A stretch of DNA of 64,000 nt from contig NZ_JAKRWM010000017.1 in assembly GCF_022352055.1 (NCBI RefSeq), positions 98,752 through 162,751 on the forward strand. Direction: 5' to 3'. The notes under the pieces are model-generated. The model was given only the letters and a program-made list of their open reading frames with translations, searched no databases and was not told where the DNA came from. Position numbers and translations under genes: made by a program. Source of the stretch: Cohnella mopanensis. Its GTDB lineage: Bacteria > Bacillota > Bacilli > Paenibacillales > Paenibacillaceae. Below, one piece after another: positions 24,929-34,285 of the stretch. Each line of letters begins with the position of its first letter. The first letter of the stretch is position 1.

Positions 24929-26968
24929 TTATAGCCGTTTGCGTTTATACAACAGGATGAAAAGTCCGGCTAAGAGGAGAACGGCCAATGAGATTGCCGT
25001 AGTGGCGGCCGCTTTGTAGCTGCCTTGCGTTTGCGTCCCCGTTACGCCTCCCATTCCACCCATGCCTGGCATTCCCCCGCCTTGGCCTCGGTCAAAACCG
25101 CCGCCTTGTCCACCCGGGAAGCCTCCGCCAAATCCTCCACCAAATTGACCGTCAGGTGGTGTTTGTCCGTCATGCGCTTGTCCGTTCGGCGCTTGGCCAT
25201 TTGCATCATTCGGTGCTTGTCCATTCTGTGCCTGTCCATTCTGTGTTTGGCCGTTCTGAGCTTGACCATTCGTATCATTCTGTACTTGACCATTCGTGTC
25301 ATTCTGCTGAGCTTGCCCATTCTGCGATTGGTTATTTTGTTCGTTTCCGATCCCTTCTCCTGCAGCAGTCGCAACTTTGTAGTCAACAGCCGCCAGCGTT
25401 ACGCCGCCCTGCGATTGAGTGCTTAGTGCCGCCATATTTCCCAATGAGGCAATCGGAACGTTACCCTCACTCAGCTGCGACTGATCTCCGCCTTGTTGGG
25501 TCTGCCCTCCGCCTTGCTGCGATTGGTCTCCACCTTGTTGAGTCTGCCCACCGTTTTGCTGCGTTTGTCCAGCACCATTACGGTCAAATCCGCCTCTGCC
25601 GCCACCCATGCCGCCCATGCCACCGCCGCTGCCGCTGCCGTCGCCTGACGAAGCGATCGAGCCGTCCAGTTGCCCAGCGACATTTTCGACCCGGCTAGCC
25701 GTGAACGATATCAACTGCGGGACCGCGCTTTCGTACTGTTCATACGTATAGAAAGGACGCGGGTCTTGTTTGACGTACGGCGAGATGAGCTCCTTAATCT
25801 CATTCACCCTTGCCGCGAAAGTATCGTCCGCCAAGTATCCGTCGATCATTTGTTGGATAATCTCGTGGTACTTCGTCTTGTAGGCCTCAACCGCCAGCAG
25901 CTTCGAGATCAGAGGCCGTTCCGCTACAGCGCCCTGCGTCGGTTCGTCGATCATGACCTGCGAACTGCTTCCCATACCGCCGAACGACATATTGTAATCC
26001 CATGGAAGAACGGAGAATACCCCTTCGTCTTCATATAAATAATAATTTTGCTTATTAGAGCCAAGGTAGCTGTCCATATTCACCGTGACTGCATTCAACG
26101 CGATATACTTGAGCGATTCTTCAACGTCCAGAACCTTCTCGTAATAGGAACCGTTATTCAATTCGTCCAGCATGTCCACCAAGATGTCGTCGTTCGAAGA
26201 CTTCGACTTCTGCGTCAAAGCTCCATACGATTCAATATTATCGTCCTGCCATAACAAGTCGCCGCCATTGGAGTTGTTCCCTCCCGTAGTACCAGCCGCT
26301 CCGCCTCCGAAGTTCGGACCTCCTCCTCCCATTCCGAATTCTGCTTTGTACAGAGCACCGTACGAATTCCCGAAATGGCGTTCCAAATACGCGTCGCCAA
26401 TCTGTTCGATGGCCAGATAGAAACCCCATAGCTTTCCATTCACGTACACGTTGACGTAGGAATACTCCGGTGTCGGAAGGCCCATCGTCTTTGCGAGCTC
26501 ATAAGTGAGAAACTCTCTCATATAAGTCGCATCGCTGTAATTGTTATTCAGGTTGATTTTGCTTATCCCCATCATCGTCTGACTGGAAATATATTCGTCG
26601 AAGCTAAGCTTAAAGCTATACCGATCCGAATCGGATGATACGACGCTGCGCAACGATAAATTTCCTTTCGTCCGAATCCCGATATTGTCCATCTTGATCC
26701 CATTGTACTCGACCGACGCCATCTTCATCTCTTCCGTCGACGCATTGTCCAGCATGTCCTGAAAATCGTCTTCGTCGATCGTGATTTTCACATCTACCAC
26801 TTTATCCTTAGGAAACACTTTTTGCTCCAGTTGATCCGTCGATTCCGTTAGGGAAGCCGCTTCGGTCACTGCTCCTTCGTCAGACGCGCTCATATCCCAG
26901 ATCAAGCTACTGGCTAGTACGATAGCAAAGAAACTGACAAGGAGAGGAAGTAATTTGCGCGATCTCAT
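24929..26968 (-). CDS. cotH: CotH-family kinase-like surface protein
   Basis: 679 residues: N-terminal signal-anchor (about 8-25), a CotH kinase-like domain (about 50-410) with IRTKGN, NNYSDATYMREFLTYELA and the metal/catalytic motif VLPWDYNMSFGG, then a Gly/Asn/Gln-rich low-complexity tail (NGQAQNGQTQ-type repeats) and a C-terminal TM helix followed by KRKRL. CotH in Bacillus is an atypical protein kinase of the spore coat; here the protein is membrane anchored at both ends. ATG 26968 has AGGAGGCG 6 bases upstream. Last gene of the VTC-DUF4956 operon. Confidence 0.88.
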   Translation of the reverse strand: MRSRKLLPLLVSFFAIVLASSLIWDMSASDEGAVTEAASLTESTDQLEQKVFPKDKVVDVKITIDEDDFQDMLDNASTEEMKMASVEYNGIKMDNIGIRTKGNLSLRSVVSSDSDRYSFKLSFDEYISSQTMMGISKINLNNNYSDATYMREFLTYELAKTMGLPTPEYSYVNVYVNGKLWGFYLAIEQIGDAYLERHFGNSYGALYKAEFGMGGGGPNFGGGAAGTTGGNNSNGGDLLWQDDNIESYGALTQKSKSSNDDILVDMLDELNNGSYYEKVLDVEESLKYIALNAVTVNMDSYLGSNKQNYYLYEDEGVFSVLPWDYNMSFGGMGSSSQVMIDEPTQGAVAERPLISKLLAVEAYKTKYHEIIQQMIDGYLADDTFAARVNEIKELISPYVKQDPRPFYTYEQYESAVPQLISFTASRVENVAGQLDGSIASSGDGSGSGGGMGGMGGGRGGFDRNGAGQTQQNGGQTQQGGDQSQQGGGQTQQGGDQSQLSEGNVPIASLGNMAALSTQSQGGVTLAAVDYKVATAAGEGIGNEQNNQSQNGQAQQNDTNGQVQNDTNGQAQNGQTQNGQAQNGQAPNDANGQAPNGQAHDGQTPPDGQFGGGFGGGFPGGQGGGFDRGQGGGMPGMGGMGGVTGTQTQGSYKAAATTAISLAVLLLAGLFILLYKRKRL

Positions 26969-26982
26969 ACACTCGCCTCCTG

Positions 26983-27696
26983 TCATTGAGATACATAATC
27001 GCCGCTATAACTAATGAGAACAGCGCTTTTGACACCGCTCATCTCCGTAATTTGGTTCACGAACCGGGTTTCTTGCCCCTTTAATCGTACCTCTACCGTC
27101 ATTTCGATATTATCGCTCGTTACCGTCTTTTGCTTCACGTTATATCTTTTGACCGACGTATTCAGTTGTTTCACGATGGCTTGTTCGCTTTCATCTCCGT
27201 CGCAATTGACGACCATTAGATAGGGCGTTTCGAACGAGGCATTCTTAACGAACACGAACAGAACCAATCCCACGATCACCGAACCGATAATGGCCAATGA
27301 GAAAAATCCCGCGCCCGTGACGATCCCTGCTGCAGCCGCCCAGAACAAGAAAATCAGATCGGTCGGATCTTTGATCGGCGTCCGAAAACGAACGATACTG
27401 AGCGCGCCGACCATACCGAGAGACAGCACGAGGTTCGAGTTGATCGCGATAATGACCATGGAAGTAATTAACGTCATCCCGATCAGCGAAACGTTAAAGC
27501 TCTTAGAATAAAGAATGCCGCTGAAAATGCGCTTGTACAGGACATAGATAAACAATCCGACGAAAAAAGAAATCAATAGCGTAATGATAATTTTGGAAAT
27601 GTCGATGTCGGTCGAAAAATTTTCCAATACCGATTTTTTGATCACGTCCGTAAACGTTGTCTTCGCCTCTGCCGCCGTTGCCGTATTCGTATCCAT
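26983..27696 (-). CDS. DUF4956 family membrane protein
   Basis: 237 residues: a short N-terminal cytoplasmic part, about four transmembrane helices (40-60, 66-86, 95-110, 115-150), a conserved SIVRFRTPIKDPTDLIFLFWA loop between helices and a C-terminal soluble alpha/beta domain (about 155-237, YLMVVNCDGDESEQAIV). This is the DUF4956 layout. The gene follows the VTC gene by 2 bases and precedes cotH by 14, forming a conserved trio. The role may be a transport or scaffold function for the polymer or phosphate chemistry of the neighbours; this is inference. Confidence 0.87.
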   Translation of the reverse strand: MDTNTATAAEAKTTFTDVIKKSVLENFSTDIDISKIIITLLISFFVGLFIYVLYKRIFSGILYSKSFNVSLIGMTLITSMVIIAINSNLVLSLGMVGALSIVRFRTPIKDPTDLIFLFWAAAAGIVTGAGFFSLAIIGSVIVGLVLFVFVKNASFETPYLMVVNCDGDESEQAIVKQLNTSVKRYNVKQKTVTSDNIEMTVEVRLKGQETRFVNQITEMSGVKSAVLISYSGDYVSQ

Positions 27697-27698
27697 AA

Positions 27699-28412
27699 TT
27701 ATTGGTCCTCCCAGGAATTGAATTTAATGAATTTTCTGCATATCACGTATTTCGAGTTCGATTGTCTGACCAGCCCTCCGGTCTGAATGGCGGTTCGCAC
27801 GTATTCCGGCAAATACTCGTCGAATTTCACTTCGAACACGGTAATGTCGTCGTCGAACGCGTTAATCATGGAGAGGGCGGGATCGAAAATATCGACCCGG
27901 TTCAGTCCGGTCTTAAGCTGTTTGTCGAAAGTGATCCGGACATTGCCCGCGCCGCACACATAAGCTTCCCGCACGTAGTCCACGATGACCTTCGGCCTTA
28001 ACAGCTTGTTTTTCATCTGGTCGTACATTTCCGCAAGCAACGACTTGGAAGGATCGTTCAGAAATTCGTAGTCGCCAGCCAAGATGGAGTCATAATTATC
28101 TCGCGTCAACGGTTCCTTCACCTTCGTGATGTAGTCGTTGAACTTGATTTTTTTCTCCAGATGAATGACTTTGTCGGAACGATTATAGATTCTGATCCGG
28201 TATTTCTCGCGATCCCGAACTCCGGCTAGCTTCTCGTGCAGCGCCTTGTTGTCGATATCGTCGAAGTACAGGCTTCTGATATGGTAATCCCCCGAAGGGC
28301 CAGCATACTTGTCCAACCGCAGCAGATTTCTGAGCTGGCGTTTCATGACTTGATATTGGTATGGGTTCATGTAGTACTTAAGCTCGTGTCGGTACTTCAG
28401 GTCTGTTCTCAT
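27699..28412 (-). CDS. VTC-domain polyphosphate polymerase-like protein
   Basis: 237 residues consisting of one VTC domain of the triphosphate tunnel fold. Tunnel residues are visible as RHELKYYM, YHIRSLYFDD, KYRIRIYN (R-x-R), LEKKIKF, VIVDYVREAY and VFEVKFDEYLPEYV (E-x-K). In yeast Vtc4 equivalent residues bind the growing polyphosphate chain and ATP. No SPX domain, so regulation differs. ATG 28412 is preceded by GAGGTG. First gene of the VTC-DUF4956-CotH unit. Confidence 0.88.
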   Translation of the reverse strand: MRTDLKYRHELKYYMNPYQYQVMKRQLRNLLRLDKYAGPSGDYHIRSLYFDDIDNKALHEKLAGVRDREKYRIRIYNRSDKVIHLEKKIKFNDYITKVKEPLTRDNYDSILAGDYEFLNDPSKSLLAEMYDQMKNKLLRPKVIVDYVREAYVCGAGNVRITFDKQLKTGLNRVDIFDPALSMINAFDDDITVFEVKFDEYLPEYVRTAIQTGGLVRQSNSKYVICRKFIKFNSWEDQ

Positions 28413-28545
28413 TGTTTTGCACCTCGTTTCTCGTGTTCGCCTCAAGTAAAACTTTACATTGCGTTAATGATTGTCTGCTTAATATTAAATGAAGCGAAGC
28501 TGAAGCAGGGCTGAATGTTTACTGAAAGTGAAGCGGCAATCCACG

Positions 28546-28581
28546 CCAAAAAAGACCGTCGCAACGTTCGCGACGGTCTTT
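28546..28581 (-). terminator. Intrinsic terminator after the ROK kinase gene
   Basis: GACCGTCGC and GCGACGGTC form the stem around GAACGTT on the minus strand, followed by TTTTTT. Confidence 0.93.
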
Positions 28582-28651
28582 CGGATCAGCGTATCATCCG
28601 TATTTTAGTTCATTTGCTATGGGTAGCAGCATCTCTATTTTTCAAGCCAGA

Positions 28652-29602
28652 CTAACCATTCACAAGCAAAGCAGCTCCAATAGCTCCGGCATCCTTACCC
28701 AGAAGCGGAGAAGCATACTTCACGCCCGTCGCCATCGTACCGATCGCGCGATCGGCGATCGCTTGGTGCATCGGTTCGAACAACGGCGCGCCGATGCTTG
28801 CCGCTCCTCCGCCGATGATCACCAATTCGGGATTCGTGGAATGGATGATGCTGACCATCCCTGCTCCTAATGCTTGCCCCGCTTCTTTAAGAATGCGGAG
28901 GGACAAAGCATCCCCCTCTCTCGCAGCTTCGGCGACATGTCGGGAGTTAATCGGAGCTCCGGCAGCTTTGTCCTTCAGCAGCGAAGCTTCCTCGGGCAAT
29001 TCCGCGGCAAGCTGCCCCGCCCGCCGTCCGATCGAGGTTCCGGAAGCGTATAGCTCCAAGCATCCTACATTACCGCACAAACATTTGGAACCGTTCCAAT
29101 CGATCGTAATATGGCCCAATTCGCCGGCGCTTGAATCTCTTCCGCGGATTAACTTTCCACCGCTGATGATTCCAGCCCCGATTCCCGTAGATACGGTGAT
29201 GTAGACGCAATCCTGCGTCCCGCGTCCCGCTCCGACCGCCCATTCTCCATAAGCCGCGGCGTTCGCATCATTTTCCAAGTTAACGGGAACTCCGAATGCT
29301 TGCGCGAGCTCCTTGCCGAGCGGAACGTTCGTCCATCCTAAGTTCGATGCGTAAGCTACGACACCCTCGTCCGCCTTAAGAGTTCCTGCGGTCGCTACGC
29401 CAATGCTGGCTAACTCGGCCGACTCGATTTTATTTAGACAATCATGAATTAAATCGATCATTCGTTGAATAACGGCATGGGAGCCCTCTTGCGCGTCGGT
29501 GCTTACTTCCGATTTCGTCAGAAGAGCCCCGTCTCCATCCAATAGAACGGCAAGGATCTTCGTGCCTCCTAGATCGATCCCTGCATATACCTTGTTGCTC
29601 AT
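28652..29602 (-). CDS. glcK: ROK family glucokinase
   Basis: 316 residues. ATP-binding GIDLGGTKI at the N-terminus, an ELGHITIDWNG segment and the ROK zinc motif CLCGNVGCLELYAS (CxCGxxGCxE), with GGGAASIGAPLF near the end. It phosphorylates glucose (or a related hexose) in the cytoplasm. GGAGGAACAGCA precedes the ATG. It lies 18 bases downstream of the GGDEF-EAL gene on the same strand and is probably cotranscribed with it. Confidence 0.92.
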   Translation of the reverse strand: MSNKVYAGIDLGGTKILAVLLDGDGALLTKSEVSTDAQEGSHAVIQRMIDLIHDCLNKIESAELASIGVATAGTLKADEGVVAYASNLGWTNVPLGKELAQAFGVPVNLENDANAAAYGEWAVGAGRGTQDCVYITVSTGIGAGIISGGKLIRGRDSSAGELGHITIDWNGSKCLCGNVGCLELYASGTSIGRRAGQLAAELPEEASLLKDKAAGAPINSRHVAEAAREGDALSLRILKEAGQALGAGMVSIIHSTNPELVIIGGGAASIGAPLFEPMHQAIADRAIGTMATGVKYASPLLGKDAGAIGAALLVNG

Positions 29603-29620
29603 TGCTGTTCCTCCGCACTC

Positions 29621-31213
29621 TCATGATATCGGCATGCTTGCCGTCTTGACCCAATCTCTGGCTTCCATAGCCGGGAGAGGTTTGCTTAATAAGTATCCTT
29701 GTACGCAATCGCATTCGTACTTCTTCAAGTAATCCAATTGCGCATAGGTTTCCACGCCTTCCGCTACCACTTTCATCCCCAATCCCTTAGCCATACGGAT
29801 AATAAGGCCGGTTAGGGGCTGATCCTCCAGGTTATCCGGGATTTGATCGATGAAGCTCTTGTCGATCTTAAGCGTAGTAATCGGAAGCTTCATGAGATGG
29901 CTGAGCGACGAGAAGCCTCTTCCGAAGTCATCCAAAGCGATATTCACGCCATGCTCCCTTAGCCGAGACAACTTATCCGCGATCTGATCGAGAGACTCAA
30001 TGACCATCGACTCCGTCACTTCCAGCTCCAAGCAACGCGGATCGAGACCCGTTTCCTGCAAAATATCCATCACCCGCTCGACGAAGCGATGCCCGAACAA
30101 CTGAACGACCGATACGTTCACGGAAACGGTTGGCTTATGCGGGCATGTCTCATGAACGGTCTGAATATATTCGCAAGCCGTACGGAGAACCCACTCCCCG
30201 ATCGGAACGATCAATTGCGTCTCTTCGGCAATCTTAATGAACTGATCCGGACGGACGTGCCCGAGCTCCGGACTGTTCCAACGAATTAAGGCTTCAAGCC
30301 CTTCAGCCTGCGAGCTTCCGAGATGAATTTGAGGCTGATAGTGCAGCTCGAACTCTCCGTTCTCTAACGCGTGGCGCAGCAGCCGCTCCATTTCCGCCCG
30401 ATGCTGAACCGGAACGCTAAGCGAGAAATCATAGAAAGCGAAGCTGTTTTTCCCTTGCCGCTTCACATGGTAGAGGGCGATATCCGCATTTTTCAACAGT
30501 TGGTCCAGCGTGCGGCCATGCGATGGAAAATGCGAGATGCCAATGCTTCCCGTCATATGCATCCATTGCTCGCCAACCGCGAACGGGCTATCGAACAAGC
30601 TTAGAAGCTGCTCGACCCTTGTCTGAAGCCGGTCTTTAGGCACGCGGGTCACGACAACCCATTCGTCGCCCCCTAGACGGTATAGCTGTTCCGAAGGCAA
30701 TAAACCATTGACTATCCTTGTCGAGATTTCCCGGAGCAGACGATCTCCGAAAGCGTGTCCGAGCGTATCGTTGACATACTTGAAGTCATCCAGATCCACA
30801 TAGAATAAAGAGGCATCCTTAAGCAACGTTAAGTTCTCATACAGGGCTAGACGATTCGGCAAACCCGTTAACTGATCGCGGTAGGCGATTTTGCGAAGCT
30901 CCTCCCGGTTGTTCAGCAATTCCGTATATTGGTTATGAAGCTTGCGCTCCGCCACTCGCATCCTTAAGGTTGTCCGATAGATTAAATATAACAATAGGAG
31001 GGCGGTCATGACAATGTAGGACCAGCCCTTGATCATGCTAAACCGAGCATACATCTCTTTGTCGGAGACGATAGCATTCAGCACCTGATCAGAAAACAAA
31101 ATCCATAACGCTCCACAGATCAAATAGAGAAGAGCTATTCGTAGCGAAGCCGACAGTGGCGACTGTACTTTAATAGAGCTCGATCCCTCAATCTCTTGCA
31201 CCTGTTTAGACAT
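29621..31213 (-). CDS. Membrane GGDEF-EAL protein (c-di-GMP turnover)
   Basis: 530 residues: two N-terminal TM helices (about 22-42, 58-78) with a short loop, a GGDEF domain (about 105-265) with the active-site motif written LGGDEWV (Trp for Phe), and an EAL domain (about 275-525) with EALIRW, DDFGRGFSSL, KIDKSFI and VAEGVET. The EAL domain looks competent for c-di-GMP hydrolysis; the cyclase may be active or a GTP-binding regulator. ATG 31213 is chosen for AAGGAGG 7 bases upstream. Confidence 0.9.
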   Translation of the reverse strand: MSKQVQEIEGSSSIKVQSPLSASLRIALLYLICGALWILFSDQVLNAIVSDKEMYARFSMIKGWSYIVMTALLLLYLIYRTTLRMRVAERKLHNQYTELLNNREELRKIAYRDQLTGLPNRLALYENLTLLKDASLFYVDLDDFKYVNDTLGHAFGDRLLREISTRIVNGLLPSEQLYRLGGDEWVVVTRVPKDRLQTRVEQLLSLFDSPFAVGEQWMHMTGSIGISHFPSHGRTLDQLLKNADIALYHVKRQGKNSFAFYDFSLSVPVQHRAEMERLLRHALENGEFELHYQPQIHLGSSQAEGLEALIRWNSPELGHVRPDQFIKIAEETQLIVPIGEWVLRTACEYIQTVHETCPHKPTVSVNVSVVQLFGHRFVERVMDILQETGLDPRCLELEVTESMVIESLDQIADKLSRLREHGVNIALDDFGRGFSSLSHLMKLPITTLKIDKSFIDQIPDNLEDQPLTGLIIRMAKGLGMKVVAEGVETYAQLDYLKKYECDCVQGYLLSKPLPAMEARDWVKTASMPIS

Positions 31214-31329
31214 GGTTTGTCCTCCTTGCATTCAAGTGCGTTAGCGTAAACCACTACGGCGACCGTTAGTTACACAATTCTCCATAAAACGAGGAAATTC
31301 CTTCATCCGGCTAAAAAGATCTCCAATAG

Positions 31330-31375
31330 AAAAGCCGAGCTTAACCACCCTCACGGCAATTAAACTCGACTTTTT
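31330..31375 (-). terminator. Intrinsic terminator after rnz
   Basis: On the minus strand AAAGTCGAGTTTAA pairs imperfectly with TTAAGCTCGGCTTTT around a 15-base loop, with a T tail. Confidence 0.7.
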
Positions 31376-32310
31376 CAATCCCTGTCGGTTAAGCGAATAA
31401 TCTCATAAGGAGTAAGCTCGATCGCCGCGTCTGTTTCCGCAAATACTTTTCTCGCTTCCGCTTCCAGATTAGCCAGATCCTCCGGCTTATATCGGGAACT
31501 GAAATGCGTGATCAGCAACTTGCGAGCTCCCGCTGATCGAGCAGTTTCTGCTGCCTGCCTAGCGGTAGAATGACCATACTCTTCGGCTTTCTCTGCCAGT
31601 TCATGAGCGAACGTCGCTTCGTGAACGAGAAGATCCGCGTCTCTGGCAAGCTCAACGGCATTGTCGCATGGCTTGGTATCCCCGAGCACAACGACCACTC
31701 GGCCGGCCAACGGCTCCCCAATGACATCTGCCGAACGGATCGTTCGTCCGTCTTCCAATTCCACGTCCACGCCGGACTTCAGCTTTCCATATACAGGACC
31801 AGGAGAGACCCCCATCTCGGCAAGCAACTTTGTATCGAGAGCGCCGGAATGAGGAAGCTCGGTTATTCGGTAGCCGAAACAATCGATTCGATGATCCAAT
31901 AGAGCTGCTTCTACGATAAAAGCATCGTCCTTGAATATCGTTCCTTCCCCGATCTCGTGAATGTGCAGGGGATATCCGAGATGAGTTCCCGTTATCCGTA
32001 ACGCCGATTCCGTAAACTCGCGCAAACCCGGAGGTCCGTACAATTCCAACGGATCGGTTCCGCCAAGCGAAGCTCGGCTGCTCAATAAGCCGGGAAGTCC
32101 GAATAAATGATCGCCATGCAAATGGGTAATGAACAGCTTCTCCAACCGGCTCAATCGGAACGGCGTTCTCAGCAATTGGTGCTGGGTTCCTTCACCGCAG
32201 TCGAACAACCAGAACGTTCCCCTGTTCTGCGGCATGCGAAGCGCGATCGAGGTCACGTTCCTGCCCGCTATTGGCATCCCCGCGCTCGTGCCCAGAAACC
32301 AAATTTCCAT
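31375..32310 (-). CDS. rnz: Ribonuclease Z
   Basis: 311 residues, normal length for the tRNA 3'-processing endonuclease. Metallo-beta-lactamase motifs: FLGTSAGMP at the start, FDCGEGTQHQLL, the zinc motif THLHGDHLFGLPGLL, VVVLGDTKPC and HEATFAHE, and the C-terminal LLITHFSSRY. It removes the 3' trailer of pre-tRNAs. Its TAG-proximal end overlaps the terminator stem. Confidence 0.96.
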   Translation of the reverse strand: MEIWFLGTSAGMPIAGRNVTSIALRMPQNRGTFWLFDCGEGTQHQLLRTPFRLSRLEKLFITHLHGDHLFGLPGLLSSRASLGGTDPLELYGPPGLREFTESALRITGTHLGYPLHIHEIGEGTIFKDDAFIVEAALLDHRIDCFGYRITELPHSGALDTKLLAEMGVSPGPVYGKLKSGVDVELEDGRTIRSADVIGEPLAGRVVVVLGDTKPCDNAVELARDADLLVHEATFAHELAEKAEEYGHSTARQAAETARSAGARKLLITHFSSRYKPEDLANLEAEARKVFAETDAAIELTPYEIIRLTDRD

Positions 32311-32393
32311 CCCGACACCTCCTTTCCTAGCTTGTACCTCGCAGGGTCGATTTAACCTTCGGGGTAATCTATTCTAGGAGGAGATTCCCGCGT

Positions 32394-32606
32394 TTATACG
32401 CCTGTGCGTCTCTTTTGGTTATTTTGCACTTTGTGAATCTGGGTCTTCATTTTCTTGCCTTCCGTTGACGAATGGCCTTGCTTGCCGTTGGCATTCTGCT
32501 GAGCTTGTTTCTTCCTCTCCAGAATGCGTTTGATTGCGTCTGCTTGACTCGATTTTTTCGGTTGTTCCGCGCCGGCTTCTACCGGATTTGTATCATTATC
32601 GCTCAT
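32394..32606 (-). CDS. Small basic hydrophilic protein
   Basis: 70 residues, rich in Lys, Gln and Asn (RILERKKQAQQNANGKQG), with no hydrophobic segment and no recognised family. GGGGTGAT lies 4 bases before the ATG, and coding length with a clear binding site favours a real gene. Probably disordered. Could bind nucleic acid by charge, but nothing shows it. Confidence 0.55.
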   Translation of the reverse strand: MSDNDTNPVEAGAEQPKKSSQADAIKRILERKKQAQQNANGKQGHSSTEGKKMKTQIHKVQNNQKRRTGV

Positions 32607-32735
32607 AGGATCACCCCAATTATATGTTCTTGACTATTTTACTACCGACCCCACATTTCGTCCATCTCTTCGATAACCTGCAGGGGATGTTGAAAATTCG
32701 AGACAATGCGCCGAAACTTCGAAAAATGAAAACAA

Positions 32736-32764
32736 AGGAGAGTCCGCTCGCCGGGACTCTCCCT
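32736..32764 (-). terminator. Intrinsic terminator after the SDR gene
   Basis: GGGAGAGTCC and GGACTCTCC around CGGCGAGC on the minus strand, followed by TTTGTTTTC. Confidence 0.85.
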
Positions 32765-32785
32765 TCTTATCCACAATTAACGGAT

Positions 32786-33529
32786 TCACTGTGCGGTATA
32801 TCCGCCATCCACGAGGAGACTTGTGCCGGTAATGAAGGACGCGTCTTCGCTGGCGAGGAACAGAACCGCTTTGGCCACCTCTTCCGGTTTCCCGAGACGC
32901 CCCATCGGATGAAGGCCCACAAGATGCTCGGTAATCGCTTCATTACGGCCGGCGATAAGCGGAGTATCGATATAACCCGGACAAATCGCGTTCACCCGTA
33001 TCCCTTTCGTTGCATAGTCGATCCCTAGCGTTTGGGTAAGAAGCTTAACCCCTCCCTTAGCGGCCGCATAAGCGGTTACGTTCGCTTTGCCGACATTGCT
33101 ATGTATGGAGCCGCAATTGACGATAACGCCTCCTGTTCCTTGAGACAGCATTTGCTGGATCGCGTATTTGTCGCAAAGGAACACGCCAGACAAATTGATA
33201 TCGATCGTTCTTTGCCAAGCATCCACACTTAATTCGTGCGCCGGACCGTCTTTGGCGATACCCGCATTGGCGAACAAAATATCCAATTTGCCGTATTTGT
33301 TCACGGTCTGCTCAACCATGCTCTTGACGTCGTTCTCCTCGACTACGTTTGTCTTCACGAAGAACGTATCCAGACCTTCCCGGTTAAACCGTTCGGCCAC
33401 TTCCTGACCGCGTTCGGAGAAGTCCGCGATGACAACCTTCGCTCCCTCTTGCGCGAACAGTCGAACGGCTGCTTCCCCGATACCGCTTGCTCCCCCAGTT
33501 ACTATGGCCACTTTCGATGCGAATCTCAT
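32786..33529 (-). CDS. Short-chain dehydrogenase/reductase
   Basis: 247 residues. NAD(P)-binding TGGASGIGEAA near residues 11-21, NAG motif (LFANAGIAKDG), catalytic Ser in VNCGSIHS and the YAAAKGG (YxxxK) pair, and a C-terminal DGGYTAQ. It is of the glucose 1-dehydrogenase / 3-oxoacyl-ACP reductase-like classical SDR type; substrate not evident. Transcribed singly. Confidence 0.9.
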   Translation of the reverse strand: MRFASKVAIVTGGASGIGEAAVRLFAQEGAKVVIADFSERGQEVAERFNREGLDTFFVKTNVVEENDVKSMVEQTVNKYGKLDILFANAGIAKDGPAHELSVDAWQRTIDINLSGVFLCDKYAIQQMLSQGTGGVIVNCGSIHSNVGKANVTAYAAAKGGVKLLTQTLGIDYATKGIRVNAICPGYIDTPLIAGRNEAITEHLVGLHPMGRLGKPEEVAKAVLFLASEDASFITGTSLLVDGGYTAQ

Positions 33530-33611
33530 AAGCGATTCCCCATTCCCGACAGATTGTAAACCAACATAGTCATTTGTAAATGGGGGCTCGATTATACTTC
33601 CGAGAACGCAA

Positions 33612-33648
33612 CAAGGCGATGTCGCGTTCGAATACGCGCATCGCCTTG
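33612..33648 (-). terminator. Hairpin after the P-loop kinase gene
   Basis: CAAGGCGATG and CATCGCCTTG enclose an inner CGCG/CGCG stem. The T tail is poor, so it may terminate weakly. Confidence 0.55.
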
Positions 33649-33667
33649 CAAATGAAAGATTATTCGA

Positions 33668-34258
33668 TCAGGATTCCTCGTATACGAACGCTTCCGCTAC
33701 CGCTAACCGTCTTTCGTCAAGCTCATGAGTATTATCGAAATAAAGCACGTTACCCACCGCCAGTCGCCACTTCGGTTCGCGCATCTTTAACGACTTGCTG
33801 AACTCGGACCAATGCTCCAGCTTCCAGCGATCAAGTACGGTGTTCCTTCGTTCAATTCGATCCCGGTATATTTCCGCGGCTCCGAGATGAACGACGATAA
33901 CCTTAACCTCAACTTCTTGCGCGGCATCCCCTATTGACGACAACTCGTCCTCGATCCACTCCGGTTGTTCCGTCTCTTTCGTAAAGGGACCGATCACGAA
34001 CACGTCCGTTCCGATTGCGACATTCTCTAGCGCTGCATCCATCGTAATCCGGTAGCCTAGGTCTCTGCATAACCTCTTATATTCCGAGGAATCCCGATCA
34101 TTCGGATCTAATCCGGCTTGCGTCATGAGCGCGATTGCGGCAGGTCTCAGCAACGTATCCATGTCTAATACTGTCGCGCCGCGCTTGCCCGCTAAAGCTT
34201 TCGCCAATGTCGTTTTTCCCGCGCCAGCTCCACCTATGACAAATACGAGTTTCGGCAT
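33668..34258 (-). CDS. P-loop ATP-binding protein (small kinase-like)
   Basis: 196 residues with Walker A GGAGAGKTT at residues 8-16 and a DMDTLL acidic motif; later VIVVHLGAAEIYRDRIERRN resembles the lid/arginine region of small-molecule kinases. The substrate is unknown. GGGAGAG precedes the ATG. Cytoplasmic, stand-alone gene. Confidence 0.78.
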   Translation of the reverse strand: MPKLVFVIGGAGAGKTTLAKALAGKRGATVLDMDTLLRPAAIALMTQAGLDPNDRDSSEYKRLCRDLGYRITMDAALENVAIGTDVFVIGPFTKETEQPEWIEDELSSIGDAAQEVEVKVIVVHLGAAEIYRDRIERRNTVLDRWKLEHWSEFSKSLKMREPKWRLAVGNVLYFDNTHELDERRLAVAEAFVYEES

Positions 34259-34285
34259 CGCTATACTCTCCCGTCTTTCTTCCCG

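Noticed and set aside
25156..25698. 180-codon open frame opposite the cotH repeat region
   Set aside because: Produced by the low-complexity Asn/Gln repeats of cotH read on the other strand.
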